From contig CAIOGM010000026.1 in assembly GCA_903857795.1 (NCBI GenBank), positions 1 through 49,822 of the forward strand: a stretch of DNA of 49,822 nucleotides. The letters run 5' to 3'. The DNA comes from an uncultured Geobacter sp. GTDB taxonomy: Bacteria; Desulfobacterota; Desulfuromonadia; Geobacterales; CAIOGM01. The translations under genes were made by a program, and so were the position numbers. Within the stretch, counting starts at the first letter, position 1. The number at the start of each line of letters is the position of its first letter. This document shows, piece after piece, positions 1 through 9,027 of this stretch. The notes beneath the pieces were generated by a model that saw only the letters and a program-made list of their open reading frames with translations, was not told the DNA's origin and searched no databases.

Positions 1-389
1 CCGTAGACGATATCCTTTTCCTGGAAGTCCGAGGTGAACTGCATGCCGAACTGGGTGACCCCGTTGATGCCGCTCATCAGGTTGCGCCGGGTCCCCCAGG
101 AGTACCAGCCGCACCCAACCGGGCCGTGGGAGACATGCACCATGTCGCGGATGGGGCCCCAGACGACCCCTTTGGCGCCGGCGTAGGCGCACCCCCGGGC
201 GCTCATGACACCGGGAACCGTCTTCCGGTTGGACTTGACGCAGGTGGAGCCGCTATCGGGAGTATTGGGCGCCAGATGGGGGGCCCGCTTCTTGCGCCCC
301 TTCTCGGGATAGGCCTCCAGTGCCTTGTCGATGACCCCCTGGGTGAACTCCTTGGTGATCCCTTCTATTTTCTTTGTCGTATGAGACAT
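1..389 (-). CDS. nifD: Nitrogenase MoFe protein alpha chain, N-terminal part (cut by window edge)
   Basis: This is the first ~129 codons of the nitrogenase molybdenum-iron protein alpha subunit, which with NifK holds the P-cluster and FeMo-cofactor and reduces N2. The translation begins [10 protein letters not shown] and contains the P-cluster Cys environments SARGCAYAG and [10 protein letters not shown], followed by the typical TRRNLMSG and GVTQFGMQF stretches. ATG at 389 is preceded by AGGAGATTATC, a strong ribosome binding site. It lies 16 bases after the nifH stop on the same strand, so nifHD(K) is one operon. The rest lies outside the window. Confidence 0.97.
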   Translation of the reverse strand, partial: MSHTTKKIEGITKEFTQGVIDKALEAYPEKGRKKRAPHLAPNTPDSGSTCVKSNRKTVPGVMSARGCAYAGAKGVVWGPIRDMVHVSHGPVGCGWYSWGTRRNLMSGINGVTQFGMQFTSDFQEKDIVY

Positions 390-405
390 GATAATCTCCT
401 TTTCT

Positions 406-1394
<989 letters not shown>

Positions 1395-1428
1395 ACCCTG
1401 CATTCTTCTTGAGTTGTATCTACCCTAT

Positions 1429-1444
1429 TGCACTCACCATGCCA
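1429..1444 (-). promoter_or_regulatory. Sigma-54 promoter for nifHD
   Basis: The minus strand reads TGGCATGGTGAGTGCA, matching TGGCAY-N5-TTGCA except one base, with exact GG-N10-GC spacing for the -24/-12 elements. Transcription would start near 1418, leaving a leader of about 145 nt. I do not see a clear NifA-type TGT-N10-ACA site in the ~85 bases upstream before gnfR, so the activator may be an NtrC-like protein (GnfM in G. sulfurreducens) or may bind further away. Confidence 0.8.
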
Positions 1445-1530
1445 ACTCGTAACCTACCGTTTTTACGTGCGGCACCCCTTCTGGCCACCTAACTTGACGC
1501 CTCATGAGCAGGCATCTGCCCACTTATTAA

Positions 1531-2097
1531 TCACGATTCGGTCAAAAGGATTGCATCGGCGATCTGCTTCATACTCTTGCGCTTGTCCATTGCCAGTTTC
1601 TGCATCATCCTGAACGCCTCGGGCTCGGAGAGCTGGCGCGACCGCATGAGCGCCCCCTTGGCCTTCTCGATGACCTTACGGCTCTCGATGGTCTCCTTCA
1701 GATCCTCCACCTCTTCCTTGAGCGCCTCCACCTCATCGGCATGGGCGCAGGCCAGCTCGATGGCCGGCCAGAGATCCTGGCCGCGCAGCGGTTTAGTCAG
1801 CATGGCGGCAATCCCGTTTTTGGCGGCCCGCTTCACCGTATCCGGGTCGTAGCAGGCGGTCAGGAGGATGATGGGGATCTTCAGCCGCTTCCGGATCTCC
1901 GCCGCCGCGGTGATGCCGTCCTTCCCCGGCATGGAGACATCCAGGATCGCCAAATCCGGAATCTTTTCCAGGCAGAGCTTCACCGCGGAGTCGCCGTCGG
2001 CACACTCTACAATTTCATCAAACCCCAACTCCTTGAGCTTATTTTTTAGGCTCATCCGGAGAATCGGCTCGTCATCGGCAATCAGTACGCTTCTCAA
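1531..2097 (-). CDS. gnfR: ANTAR-domain response regulator (GnfR-like antiterminator)
   Basis: 188-aa two-domain regulator. The N-terminal receiver has acidic residues at 8-9, phospho-acceptor Asp53 (AILDVSMPG) and the LTKP lysine loop. A helical linker rich in Glu/Lys leads to a C-terminal ANTAR RNA-binding domain (about 128-182, with ESRKVIEKAKGALM and RMMQKLAMDKR). Start is TTG at 2097 preceded by AAGGCGGTGA. In G. sulfurreducens the GnfK/GnfR pair controls nitrogen-fixation genes by antitermination; domain order, position directly upstream of nifH and the leader structure all fit that role. The partner kinase is not in the window. The symbol is assigned by this resemblance. Confidence 0.88.
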   Translation of the reverse strand: MRSVLIADDEPILRMSLKNKLKELGFDEIVECADGDSAVKLCLEKIPDLAILDVSMPGKDGITAAAEIRKRLKIPIILLTACYDPDTVKRAAKNGIAAMLTKPLRGQDLWPAIELACAHADEVEALKEEVEDLKETIESRKVIEKAKGALMRSRQLSEPEAFRMMQKLAMDKRKSMKQIADAILLTES

Positions 2098-2337
2098 TTA
2101 AATCACCGCCTTATGGTTTATTTTACTCTCAGCTGATTTTTCCCAACCTTTAATGAAGCACGAAGCGTTCCAAAACCAGTGAATCAACCGCACCCGAGAA
2201 AGAAAGCGCCTTGACAGGCGATTGCCCTTACAATATTGTCGCAACCTTATGGATATTACTAACCCAGGACAGCCGTGAAAACCGGATGAATAAGGTAACG
2301 CTGCAGCACGACAACTCAAAAGCACTCACGGCAACTT

Positions 2338-2371
2338 CCCCTCCCTTGACGGGAGGGGATTAAGGGGTGGG
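2338..2371. repeat. REP-like palindromic repeat
   Basis: CCCCTCCC and GGGAGGGG flank a 5-base loop, followed by ATTAAGGGGTGGG. Similar units occur at 10715-10771, 10856-10892 and 49746-49781, always between genes. The 316-base gap 2098-2413 otherwise holds an ACAATATTGT palindrome (2230-2239) and no gene I can support. Confidence 0.6.
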
Positions 2372-2413
2372 AGACAGTCCGAACAGAATCTGCTCCCCCA
2401 CGAGGTATCCCTG

Positions 2414-3391
2414 ATGAAAAAACTGGCGGTTGTGACTCTGATCATCCTCATTGCCGGTGGAGCAGGCTACTACCTTAGCATGAAGAGCAGCCCGTCGGCC
2501 ACCGGTATCAGGCTCTCCGGTACGGTGGAGGCGACCACCGTGGAGCTCAGCTTCAAGCTGCCGGGGAGGATTCTGGAGCGGTTGGTGGACGAAGGGGAGC
2601 GGGTTACCAGGGGGCAGGTTATCGCCCGGCTGGAGAGCGACGACCTGGCCCGGGAGGTAGCGGCCCGGCAGGCGGAGCGGGATGGTCAGCGGGCCGCCCT
2701 GGCGGAGCTGGTGGCGGGCTACAGGAAGGAAGAGATCGGCCAGGGCCAGGCGCTCCTGGACCGGGTCAGGGCCGAAGAGCGGCGGCTCCGGGACGACTTC
2801 AGCCGGCAGCAGAACCTCTATGAACGGGAGGTCATCCCTCGGCAGAGCTTTGAGGCCTCCCGGGCCGCCCTGGAAAGCGCCCAGGCGACGGTGCGCGAAG
2901 GGGAAGAGCGGCTGAAGCTCCTCAGGAACGGGCCACGCCCCGAGAGCATCAGCCAGGCCCGGGCCCGGCTGAAGGGGGCGGAACAGGGGGTGGCCCTTGC
3001 CGAGAGCCGGCTCGGCTATGCGCTGCTCACCGCTCCCCAGGCGGGAACGGTTATCGCCAGGAACAGCGAACCGGGGGAGCAGGTGGCGCCGGGAACGCCG
3101 GTGGTGACCATCGCCAACCTGGAGAACGTCTGGGTTCGGGGGTATATCGACGAGACCGACCTGGGACGGGTCAAGCTGGGGCAGCAGGCGACGGTGACCA
3201 GCGACAGCTGGCAGGGGAGGAGTTATGCGGGGAAGGTCAGCTTCATCTCGCCGGAGGCGGAATTTACCCCCAAGAACATCGAGACGGAGCGGGAGCGGGT
3301 CAAGCTGGTCTACCGGATCAAGATCACCCTCCCCAATCCGCGGCAGGAGCTGAAACCGGGGATGCCGGTGGTGGCGGTGATCCGGCTGTGA
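2414..3391 (+). CDS. HlyD-family membrane fusion protein of an ABC exporter
   Basis: 325-aa periplasmic adaptor that would link an inner-membrane ABC exporter to an outer-membrane channel. Residues 4-22 form a signal anchor; a lipoyl-like half (SGTVEATTVELSFKLPGRI, about 35-60) leads into a long Arg/Glu/Gln-rich coiled-coil (about 75-185) and the second lipoyl half (TAPQAGTVIARNSEPGEQV), then a beta-barrel domain. It resembles YbhG/EmrA adaptors. Start ATG follows GAGGTATCCCTG. Ten bases separate it from the ABC ATPase gene downstream. The expected permease genes are absent, so the exporter cannot be complete from this locus alone. Confidence 0.9.
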   Translation: MKKLAVVTLIILIAGGAGYYLSMKSSPSATGIRLSGTVEATTVELSFKLPGRILERLVDEGERVTRGQVIARLESDDLAREVAARQAERDGQRAALAELVAGYRKEEIGQGQALLDRVRAEERRLRDDFSRQQNLYEREVIPRQSFEASRAALESAQATVREGEERLKLLRNGPRPESISQARARLKGAEQGVALAESRLGYALLTAPQAGTVIARNSEPGEQVAPGTPVVTIANLENVWVRGYIDETDLGRVKLGQQATVTSDSWQGRSYAGKVSFISPEAEFTPKNIETERERVKLVYRIKITLPNPRQELKPGMPVVAVIRL

Positions 3392-3401
3392 AGCCACGCT
3401 G

Positions 3402-4316
3402 ATGACTCCAATCCGCACCGAAAAACTGACCAAACGGTTCGGCGACCTGACCGCCGTGGAGAACCTCACCCTCTCCCTGGAACCAGGTGAACTCTTCGGC
3501 CTCGTCGGCTCCGACGGGGCGGGCAAGAGCACCACCCTCCGGATGCTGGCCGGAATCATGGCGCCGACCGGTGGTGACGCCTGGGTTCTGGGGCACCACA
3601 CCGTCCGGGAGAGCGGCGCCACGGCCGGAGATATCGGCTACATGAGCCAGCGGTTCGGCCTCTATCCCGACCTCACCGTCCTGGAAAACCTCCGCTTCTT
3701 TGCCGACCTCCACCTCCTCCACCGCGCCGAACGGGAGCGGCAGACGGAGCGGCTCCTTGCCTTCAGCAACCTGGCGCCGTTCAGCAGGCGGCTGGCGGGA
3801 AACCTCTCCGGCGGCATGAAGCAGAAACTGGGGCTCGCCTGCGCCCTCATCCATACCCCCCGGCTCCTCCTTCTGGACGAGCCGACCAACGGGGTCGATC
3901 CGCTCTCTCGCCGGGATTTCTGGCGGATCCTCTACCGGCTCCTGGCCGAAGGGGTCACCATCCTCATCGCCACCGCCTACCTGGACGAGGCGCAGCGCTG
4001 CAACCGGGTCGGCCTCCTCCACCAGGGGAGACTCCTCGCCTGCGATACCCCCGAGAACCTGAAGAGGCTCATGAAGGGGACGCTCCTGGAGCTGCGCGCC
4101 CCGGATCCGCGCCGCATCGCCCGCCTCCTCCGGGAAGAGCTCCCGGAAGCTCAGATAAACCTCTTCGGCGACCGGATCCATATCGTCGCCAACGATCCCT
4201 CACGGATTACCGGCCGGATAACCGCGCTTTTCGCAGAGGCCGCGCTCCCCCCGCCTCTCCTTCACCCCATCGAGCCGAGCCTGGAAGACGTCTTCGTCTC
4301 GGTGATGGAGGAATAA
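3402..4316 (+). CDS. ABC transporter ATP-binding protein (drug/antibiotic export type)
   Basis: 304-aa nucleotide-binding subunit with Walker A GSDGAGKST (36-44), Q-loop region GYMSQRFGLYPDLT, signature LSGGMKQK and Walker B LLLDEPTNGVD, plus the C-terminal extension ending EPSLEDVFVSVMEE typical of the CcmA/YbhF exporter family. It is intact at both ends. There is no good ribosome binding site, so translation probably relies on coupling to the upstream adaptor gene. YbhF-type systems have a second ATPase unit and two permeases; here a terminator follows immediately. Confidence 0.92.
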   Translation: MTPIRTEKLTKRFGDLTAVENLTLSLEPGELFGLVGSDGAGKSTTLRMLAGIMAPTGGDAWVLGHHTVRESGATAGDIGYMSQRFGLYPDLTVLENLRFFADLHLLHRAERERQTERLLAFSNLAPFSRRLAGNLSGGMKQKLGLACALIHTPRLLLLDEPTNGVDPLSRRDFWRILYRLLAEGVTILIATAYLDEAQRCNRVGLLHQGRLLACDTPENLKRLMKGTLLELRAPDPRRIARLLREELPEAQINLFGDRIHIVANDPSRITGRITALFAEAALPPPLLHPIEPSLEDVFVSVMEE

Positions 4317-4330
4317 GAACCGTAACCACA

Positions 4331-4378
4331 AAGCAAAGGCCGTACCTCTCATGGTTGTGAGAGATACGGCCTTTGCTT
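4331..4378. terminator. Bidirectional terminator hairpin
   Basis: A 21-bp stem (4331-4351 with 4358-4378) with one mismatch and a 6-base loop, starting AAGCAAAGGCCGTA and ending in its complement. It lies between convergent genes and can serve both strands, though the flanking T tracts are short. Confidence 0.8.
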
Positions 4379-4404
4379 CATCTTGACGCTGATTACCGGC
4401 GGAA

Positions 4405-4884
4405 TTAGAACATCATCCCGCCCACATACACACCGGCCGCCACGAAAAGATCTTTACCGGGAACCCGGTAGACATAGGTGACCTTTTGAGAAGGCGAGTT
4501 TTTGCCCGGTCTCGGCCACATATATTCGATCCAGCCATGACCGGGATTTTTTGCCGTATTGACAAAGTTGACAAAAATAGCCTTGTCCGTCGGGTCGGTG
4601 ATGAGCAGGCAGTGGGGAAGCTGGGTAAGCTCCGGCTGCATGGGATGCGCCAGCATCTTCCCGTCCAGGTTCATGAGGAAGACATAACTGTCTTTCCAGA
4701 CAAACGGCCCCTTGGCGTTACCTATCTGTTTTATCGCCTCAGCCACCCCTTTGGAATTGATCAGCGCCGCGGCTTCGTAACATTTGGATACGCATTCATC
4801 CTTGGTGGCTGACTGGTCAGCCCAGGCAGCGACAGATAACAGCAGGGTTACAATCAAGGCTGCCCCAAAATACATTTTTTTCAT
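4405..4884 (-). CDS. Secreted single-Cache-domain protein
   Basis: 159 aa with a classical signal peptide (MKKMYFGAALIVTLLLSVAAWA) and one Cache-like sensor domain: a helix with EAAALINSKG, then KGPFVWKDSYVFLMNLDGKMLAHP, and late strands KVTYVYRVPGKDLFVAAGVY. Such domains bind small ligands, often carboxylates. No membrane anchor or output domain follows, so it is a free periplasmic binding protein. ATG at 4884 follows AAAGGAGCTAGTC. It lies 53 bases after the acetate transporter gene on the same strand; co-transcription suggests a common substrate (inference). Two Cys near residues 30-35 (CVSKC) are unusual for the family. Confidence 0.85.
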   Translation of the reverse strand: MKKMYFGAALIVTLLLSVAAWADQSATKDECVSKCYEAAALINSKGVAEAIKQIGNAKGPFVWKDSYVFLMNLDGKMLAHPMQPELTQLPHCLLITDPTDKAIFVNFVNTAKNPGHGWIEYMWPRPGKNSPSQKVTYVYRVPGKDLFVAAGVYVGGMMF

Positions 4885-4937
4885 GACTAGCTCCTTTGCT
4901 CTTGTCTGATATTACTCCAACTCCAATGCGCCTCTTT

Positions 4938-5504
4938 TTAGATCCAGGCCTTGCCTACCGGAAGGACATCCCTGCCGAATACCTGCAAGAAGATGGTATG
5001 AGCCATCATGTACCATGCGGAAAGAGCGCAGAGCATCAGTTCATAACCGGCAACCTTGGTCATATCCGGATAGCCGAAGTGAGCCAGGTCAAGCAGGATG
5101 AAGCCGACCAGCAGGAGCGAAAAGGTGACAGCCATCGCGCCGTGAATCTTCATGGCGGGAATCCACATGATGAACGTATACATCGTCCAGGCGACGAGAA
5201 ACCAGCCGATGTCCTTGGTGTCTGATTGGTAAATGTGAAATTGATTCAGGATGAAGATGATCCCGAGGGCGATCCAGAATGCTCCGTACGAAACAAAGGC
5301 GCTGTAGCCGAAGTTATTTCCACATTTGAATTCCTGAAAGCCGGCAATCAACTGCGCAAGCCCCCCGAACACAAATGCCAGGGCGACTATCGGACCCACA
5401 CCACACCAGCCAACATTGTGAAACTGCAAGACCATGGTCGTAAGACCGAAGCCTGCTAATCCTACCACTCCGGGGTTTCCTGTCGGGCTCTGACTGTTTG
5501 ACAT
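4938..5504 (-). CDS. satP: Acetate/succinate transporter, SatP (AceTr) family
   Basis: 188-aa inner-membrane protein with six predicted helices and the family signature NPGVVGLAGFGLTT close to the N-terminus (NPxxxGLxxFxxT). Length equals that of E. coli SatP. Start ATG at 5504 is preceded by AAGGAGTCATGGA. Acetate is the central electron donor of Geobacter-type organisms, so uptake is plausible. The 292-base region up to the MscS stop holds an AT-rich stretch with possible TTGTCT / TATATT elements (5600-5635, minus strand) but nothing I can call firmly. Confidence 0.9.
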   Translation of the reverse strand: MSNSQSPTGNPGVVGLAGFGLTTMVLQFHNVGWCGVGPIVALAFVFGGLAQLIAGFQEFKCGNNFGYSAFVSYGAFWIALGIIFILNQFHIYQSDTKDIGWFLVAWTMYTFIMWIPAMKIHGAMAVTFSLLLVGFILLDLAHFGYPDMTKVAGYELMLCALSAWYMMAHTIFLQVFGRDVLPVGKAWI

Positions 5505-5796
5505 TCCATGACTCCTTGTTTTTTAAATTAGTTACCACATAAGATGTACTGCAGGCGCTCGGTCAGACTGGGGCTTATTTTCATCTCCTTTTAAAATTTT
5601 CGCCAAAATATATCATCGGTTGAAAAAAGACAAGCGGTTTCCATCCGGTTCGGCATTTAGAATTATTCAAAATTTCCCCACCATCAACCAACTCCTCCCA
5701 AACCACGTGATCAACCGGAATTTTTTCATACTGTAGGGAAAGTATTCCCATGGAGTTCGGACTGCTCCGGAGGTCGCCGGTGGAGGATTCACCGTT

Positions 5797-7941
5797 TTAT
5801 ACCGGTTGCTCCGTATCAACAGGGCGATGGGAACCGCCACCCAGGATCTTAACCTCCAGTGGTCGCGAGACGGATACCTGTACATCCCGCTGGGGGAAGG
5901 GGATGCCGATACCCGCCTGGGAGAGGTACTCGCCGATCCGATGCCGGATCTCACTCCGGACGACGTTGCCGTTGACATCCGGGTGGAGATTTATCCAGAA
6001 GAAAGCACGGAAATCAAGGGAACTATCGGCGAAATCCTCGAAGACCACCAAGGGGGCCGGATCAACCAGCACTTCCGGCTGCTCCACCACCGATCTCAGG
6101 ATCACCGCCTCGGCGCTGCGGGTTGACGTGCCGTAGGCGACTCCCACCCGGATCTCGTAGCGCGTACACGGGTCCGAGAGGGTCAGATTCACCACGTTCT
6201 GCTGGAGAAAATGGCTGTTGGGAACGAGGATCTCTATACCGTCGAACCGCTTCACCCGCGAACTCCGGATATTGATGGCCGCAATACGACCGCGCTGCCC
6301 GTCGATCTCCACCACGTCGTTCAGTCGGACTGTCCGGTCAAAGAGGAGGATCAGGCCGCTGATGAAATTATTGATCAGGGTCTGGGCGCCGAAACCGACC
6401 CCGATGGCCAGCGCCCCGCCGAAGAAGGCGAAGAAGGCCAAGGGGATGTTCACGGTGACCAGCGAGAAGAGCAGGATGCAGATGAAGAGGAGGTAGTAGG
6501 TCACCCGACCGAAGACATGGGCGTCGTTTTCGTCCAGGCTGAACTTCCGGGCGGCAAACCTGCTCATCGGCTTCATCACCCTCCTGGCCGTAAACAGTCC
6601 CATGAAAAGTATCAGGAGGGCCTGGATGAGCTTACCGACGGTAACACTCCGCGGCCGGATGATCTTCTGACCGTCGATAATCACCAGTTCTTCGGCAACA
6701 TAGAGCTCTGTGCTCCAAATCTTGCCGGCGATGGCGAGAGTCTTGTTCCAGACCCTCTTCACTGAACCGGTGACCAGGCGTTCCTCACCGGAACGGGCCG
6801 TGATCTCACCCTCCAGCCGCGAGATGAGCTGCTCAGTCCCGGATATCTGTTCTTCCATCCGGAGCAGGTACTCTTTCTGCTCCTGGTAGGCAGAGAGCAG
6901 CTCCCGGGACCTGCTCCGCTCCATTTCCGACAGGACGGATGAGGTGAGCTGAGCCTGCCTGCTCCGAATCTGGTTTTCCACCCCCTTCATGCGTGACCGG
7001 AGATACTCCTCCCAGTTCTGGTACGATGCCAGGTCTTTACGGACCTCATTAACATGGGGGAGAGCGCGGCCATCGCCCCTATTGGTAATCTGGTAGCGGC
7101 TCTCCCAGGCCGTACGCTCCACCTGGATCAACCGGTAGATCACCTTGAGGGTCAGGACCTTGAGTCCGGCCGTCTCGACCCGGACCTGCCACACCTCCAG
7201 CGCCTGCCGGAGAGCCACGAGACGCGGCGTCACCGTGGAAATCGGCGAGCTCTCCTTGAAGCGCTGCAGGGTGTCCCGTGCCCGCTCCTGCGCCGTCCGT
7301 TCGCTCTCCTCCGCCCTGATGGCGTTTTCCAGTTCCTTGGTGACCTGCTCGCCCCGGACATCGAGTCCTTTCAGTTTCTGGAGCAGCTCTTCGCGGGTGA
7401 AGCTGACGTTCCCCATGGCATGAGTCAGCTTCTGGTCGAGGAAGTCGAGCTCATGCCGGGACCGGGCCAACCCCTCCTGGAGCATCTGCCGCTGAATCCC
7501 CATGGAGATGACGCCGGCCTCGTTCAGGTCGTTACGCCTGACCGCCACGGCCAGCAGCCACCGGAGCCGCTCTTCTCCCGGCGTGCCGCCCCCTTTTTCC
7601 AGACGCTCCTGGGCGAGACGTACCTGGGCACGGCTCTCCCGCAGGTTGGAGCTGTACTCCTCGACCTCTCCGTCGGTGAAGGTCAGCTGCACCTCGTGGG
7701 TCCGGCATTCGATCTGCCCGGTCCTGATGGCATCCTGCAGAGAGTCCACCAGGGTCATGGGATAGGGGGGCTTTTCGTAAAAACCGCGCCACCCCTTCCG
7801 GCTGGTCTCCAGGTCCCGGACAGACTGGCGGATGTCTTTGATATAGCGGTAATTAGTGATCCGGCTATCCAGGAGGTTGACGATCCTGGCTGTCAGCCGC
7901 TGCCACTCCTGATACTCTTCGGCGGTGGCGCCGTTGGGCAC
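5797..7941 (-). CDS. MscS-family mechanosensitive channel, main open part of an interrupted gene
   Basis: 714 codons of a large MscK/KefA-like channel: a long helical, Glu/Arg-rich region with coiled-coil character (1-390), two or more membrane helices (from about 430), then the pore helix and beta domain (FFGGALAIGVGFGAQTLINNF, LLFDRTVRLNDVVEIDGQRGRI, RVKRFDGIEILVPNSHFLQQNV) and a C-terminal alpha/beta domain. The conserved MscS core is intact. GTG at 7941 is merely the first start-like codon after an in-frame TAA at 8023-8025; it has no convincing ribosome binding site and no signal peptide. The real 5' end is the fragment at 8023-8238, giving an 813-codon gene with one nonsense codon. Confidence 0.85.
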   Translation of the reverse strand: MPNGATAEEYQEWQRLTARIVNLLDSRITNYRYIKDIRQSVRDLETSRKGWRGFYEKPPYPMTLVDSLQDAIRTGQIECRTHEVQLTFTDGEVEEYSSNLRESRAQVRLAQERLEKGGGTPGEERLRWLLAVAVRRNDLNEAGVISMGIQRQMLQEGLARSRHELDFLDQKLTHAMGNVSFTREELLQKLKGLDVRGEQVTKELENAIRAEESERTAQERARDTLQRFKESSPISTVTPRLVALRQALEVWQVRVETAGLKVLTLKVIYRLIQVERTAWESRYQITNRGDGRALPHVNEVRKDLASYQNWEEYLRSRMKGVENQIRSRQAQLTSSVLSEMERSRSRELLSAYQEQKEYLLRMEEQISGTEQLISRLEGEITARSGEERLVTGSVKRVWNKTLAIAGKIWSTELYVAEELVIIDGQKIIRPRSVTVGKLIQALLILFMGLFTARRVMKPMSRFAARKFSLDENDAHVFGRVTYYLLFICILLFSLVTVNIPLAFFAFFGGALAIGVGFGAQTLINNFISGLILLFDRTVRLNDVVEIDGQRGRIAAINIRSSRVKRFDGIEILVPNSHFLQQNVVNLTLSDPCTRYEIRVGVAYGTSTRSAEAVILRSVVEQPEVLVDPAPLVVFEDFADSSLDFRAFFWINLHPDVNGNVVRSEIRHRIGEYLSQAGIGIPFPQRDVQVSVSRPLEVKILGGGSHRPVDTEQPV

Positions 7942-8022
7942 TCCCGACGGGAGGAGTGTGATCCCCGGTGGAAGAAGCTGCCGGCGCAGCTCTTCTTCCC
8001 GGCTCTGGATACGGCTGATGGT

Positions 8023-8238
8023 TTAGTCGATCTGGCTGTCGGAGAGGGGGGCGGCCGTGGACGATGCAGAGGAAGAGAGCTTCTTGAACCCCGTGGTTCC
8101 GGGAGGCTTGAGGATCGGAGCGGCAGCGGCCGGTGAGAGCAACAGGAACAGCAGAGAGATCAGGATGAGTGTTCCGCAAATCTCCAGATGAAGAGTTGCC
8201 AGGCGTGGCGTTTTATGGCAGCGGTTGGAGCCGTTCAT
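8023..8238 (-). pseudogene. Signal-peptide 5' fragment of the MscS gene, ended by in-frame TAA
   Basis: 71 codons beginning MNGSNRCHK with a hydrophobic segment LILISLLFLLLSPAAAA that looks like a signal peptide, ending SDSQID then TAA. The next 28 codons, in the same frame, are open (TISRIQSREEELRRQLLP...) and run straight into the 714-codon channel frame. The ATG at 8238 overlaps the truA stop as ATGA, as expected for the genuine start of the next operon gene. A single base change of the TAA would restore one 813-residue exported channel. Could be a true mutation, a sequencing error or a recoding site. Confidence 0.8.
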
Positions 8239-9020
8239 GGACGAAGGGAGGCGCCGGCAGTAACAGGAGAGTGAGTCCCTTCCCGGTAGTAGACTTCAAT
8301 GAGACACAACCCCTGGGGAGGGGCCGTTGAGCCGGCCAGGGAGCGCTCCCCCACGGCGAGGAGCTGGGACACGTTTCCGGGCGCCATCCTCCCCTGTCCC
8401 ACCGCCACCAGGGTCCCCACCATGATCCGCACCATGTTCCGCAAAAAACCGGTCCCCCGGACGTCGATGGTGATGAACCCCTCCCGATCGGCGGTGATCT
8501 CCATCCCCGTGATCCGGCGCACCGTGCTCCTGGCCGCACAGTTGGCCGCCTGAAAGGCCCGGAAATCGTGCTCGCCGATAAATTCCGCCGCAGCCTCCCC
8601 CATAGCCGCCAGGTCAAGCCGCTCCTTGATCAGCCAGGAGGCGGATCTGTTCAGCGGAGAGCGGGTGGGAGCATTGAGGATGGTGTACCGGTAGAGTTTG
8701 CCGAGAGCCTCGGCCCGGGGATTGAAGGAGTCGGCCACCTCTTGGGCGGAGCGGATAGCGATGTCGGGGGGGATGAGATTGTTGAGCCCGTGGTGATAGG
8801 CGGCCATGGGCAGGGAGCGGCTGGTGGAGAAGACGGCGACCATCCCTCTGGCGTGAACCCCGGCATCGGTCCGCCCCGAGGAGCGGAGCCGCACCGGCTC
8901 TCCCAGCAGCTCCTTCAGCCCCCCCTCCAGAACCTCCTGGATGGTCACACCGTTGGGTTGGAGCTGCCAGCCGGAGTAGCCGGTACCGTCGTATTCGATG
9001 ATGAGCTTGATGGAGGGCAT
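8235..9020 (-). CDS. truA: tRNA pseudouridine(38-40) synthase
   Basis: 261-aa enzyme converting uridines 38-40 of tRNA anticodon stems to pseudouridine. Catalytic Asp52 lies in SSGRTDAGVHA; EYDGTGYSGWQ starts the fold, and RGTGFLRNMVRIMVGTLV is the family C-terminal motif. The frame runs 26 codons further upstream, but ATG at 9020 gives the usual N-terminus MPSIKLIIEYDG and is preceded by GAGGGG. It begins 7 bases after the upstream gene's stop and overlaps the next gene by four bases. Confidence 0.97.
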   Translation of the reverse strand: MPSIKLIIEYDGTGYSGWQLQPNGVTIQEVLEGGLKELLGEPVRLRSSGRTDAGVHARGMVAVFSTSRSLPMAAYHHGLNNLIPPDIAIRSAQEVADSFNPRAEALGKLYRYTILNAPTRSPLNRSASWLIKERLDLAAMGEAAAEFIGEHDFRAFQAANCAARSTVRRITGMEITADREGFITIDVRGTGFLRNMVRIMVGTLVAVGQGRMAPGNVSQLLAVGERSLAGSTAPPQGLCLIEVYYREGTHSPVTAGASLRP

Positions 9021-9027
9021 GGGCCCC

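Noticed and set aside
2360-3622. 420-codon open frame on the minus strand opposite the exporter genes
   Set aside because: It lies wholly opposite two well-supported genes; composition is Pro/Leu/Gly/Asp-rich antisense text typical of GC-rich DNA.
5528-5584. 18-residue minus-strand frame (MKISPSLTERLQYILCGN) between an AAAAGGAG sequence and satP, possible leader peptide
   Set aside because: The ATG directly abuts the GGAG with no spacing and there is no visible attenuator; insufficient support.
7054-8136. 360-codon plus-strand frame opposite the MscS gene
   Set aside because: Antisense to a recognisable channel gene, no domains, no ribosome binding site.
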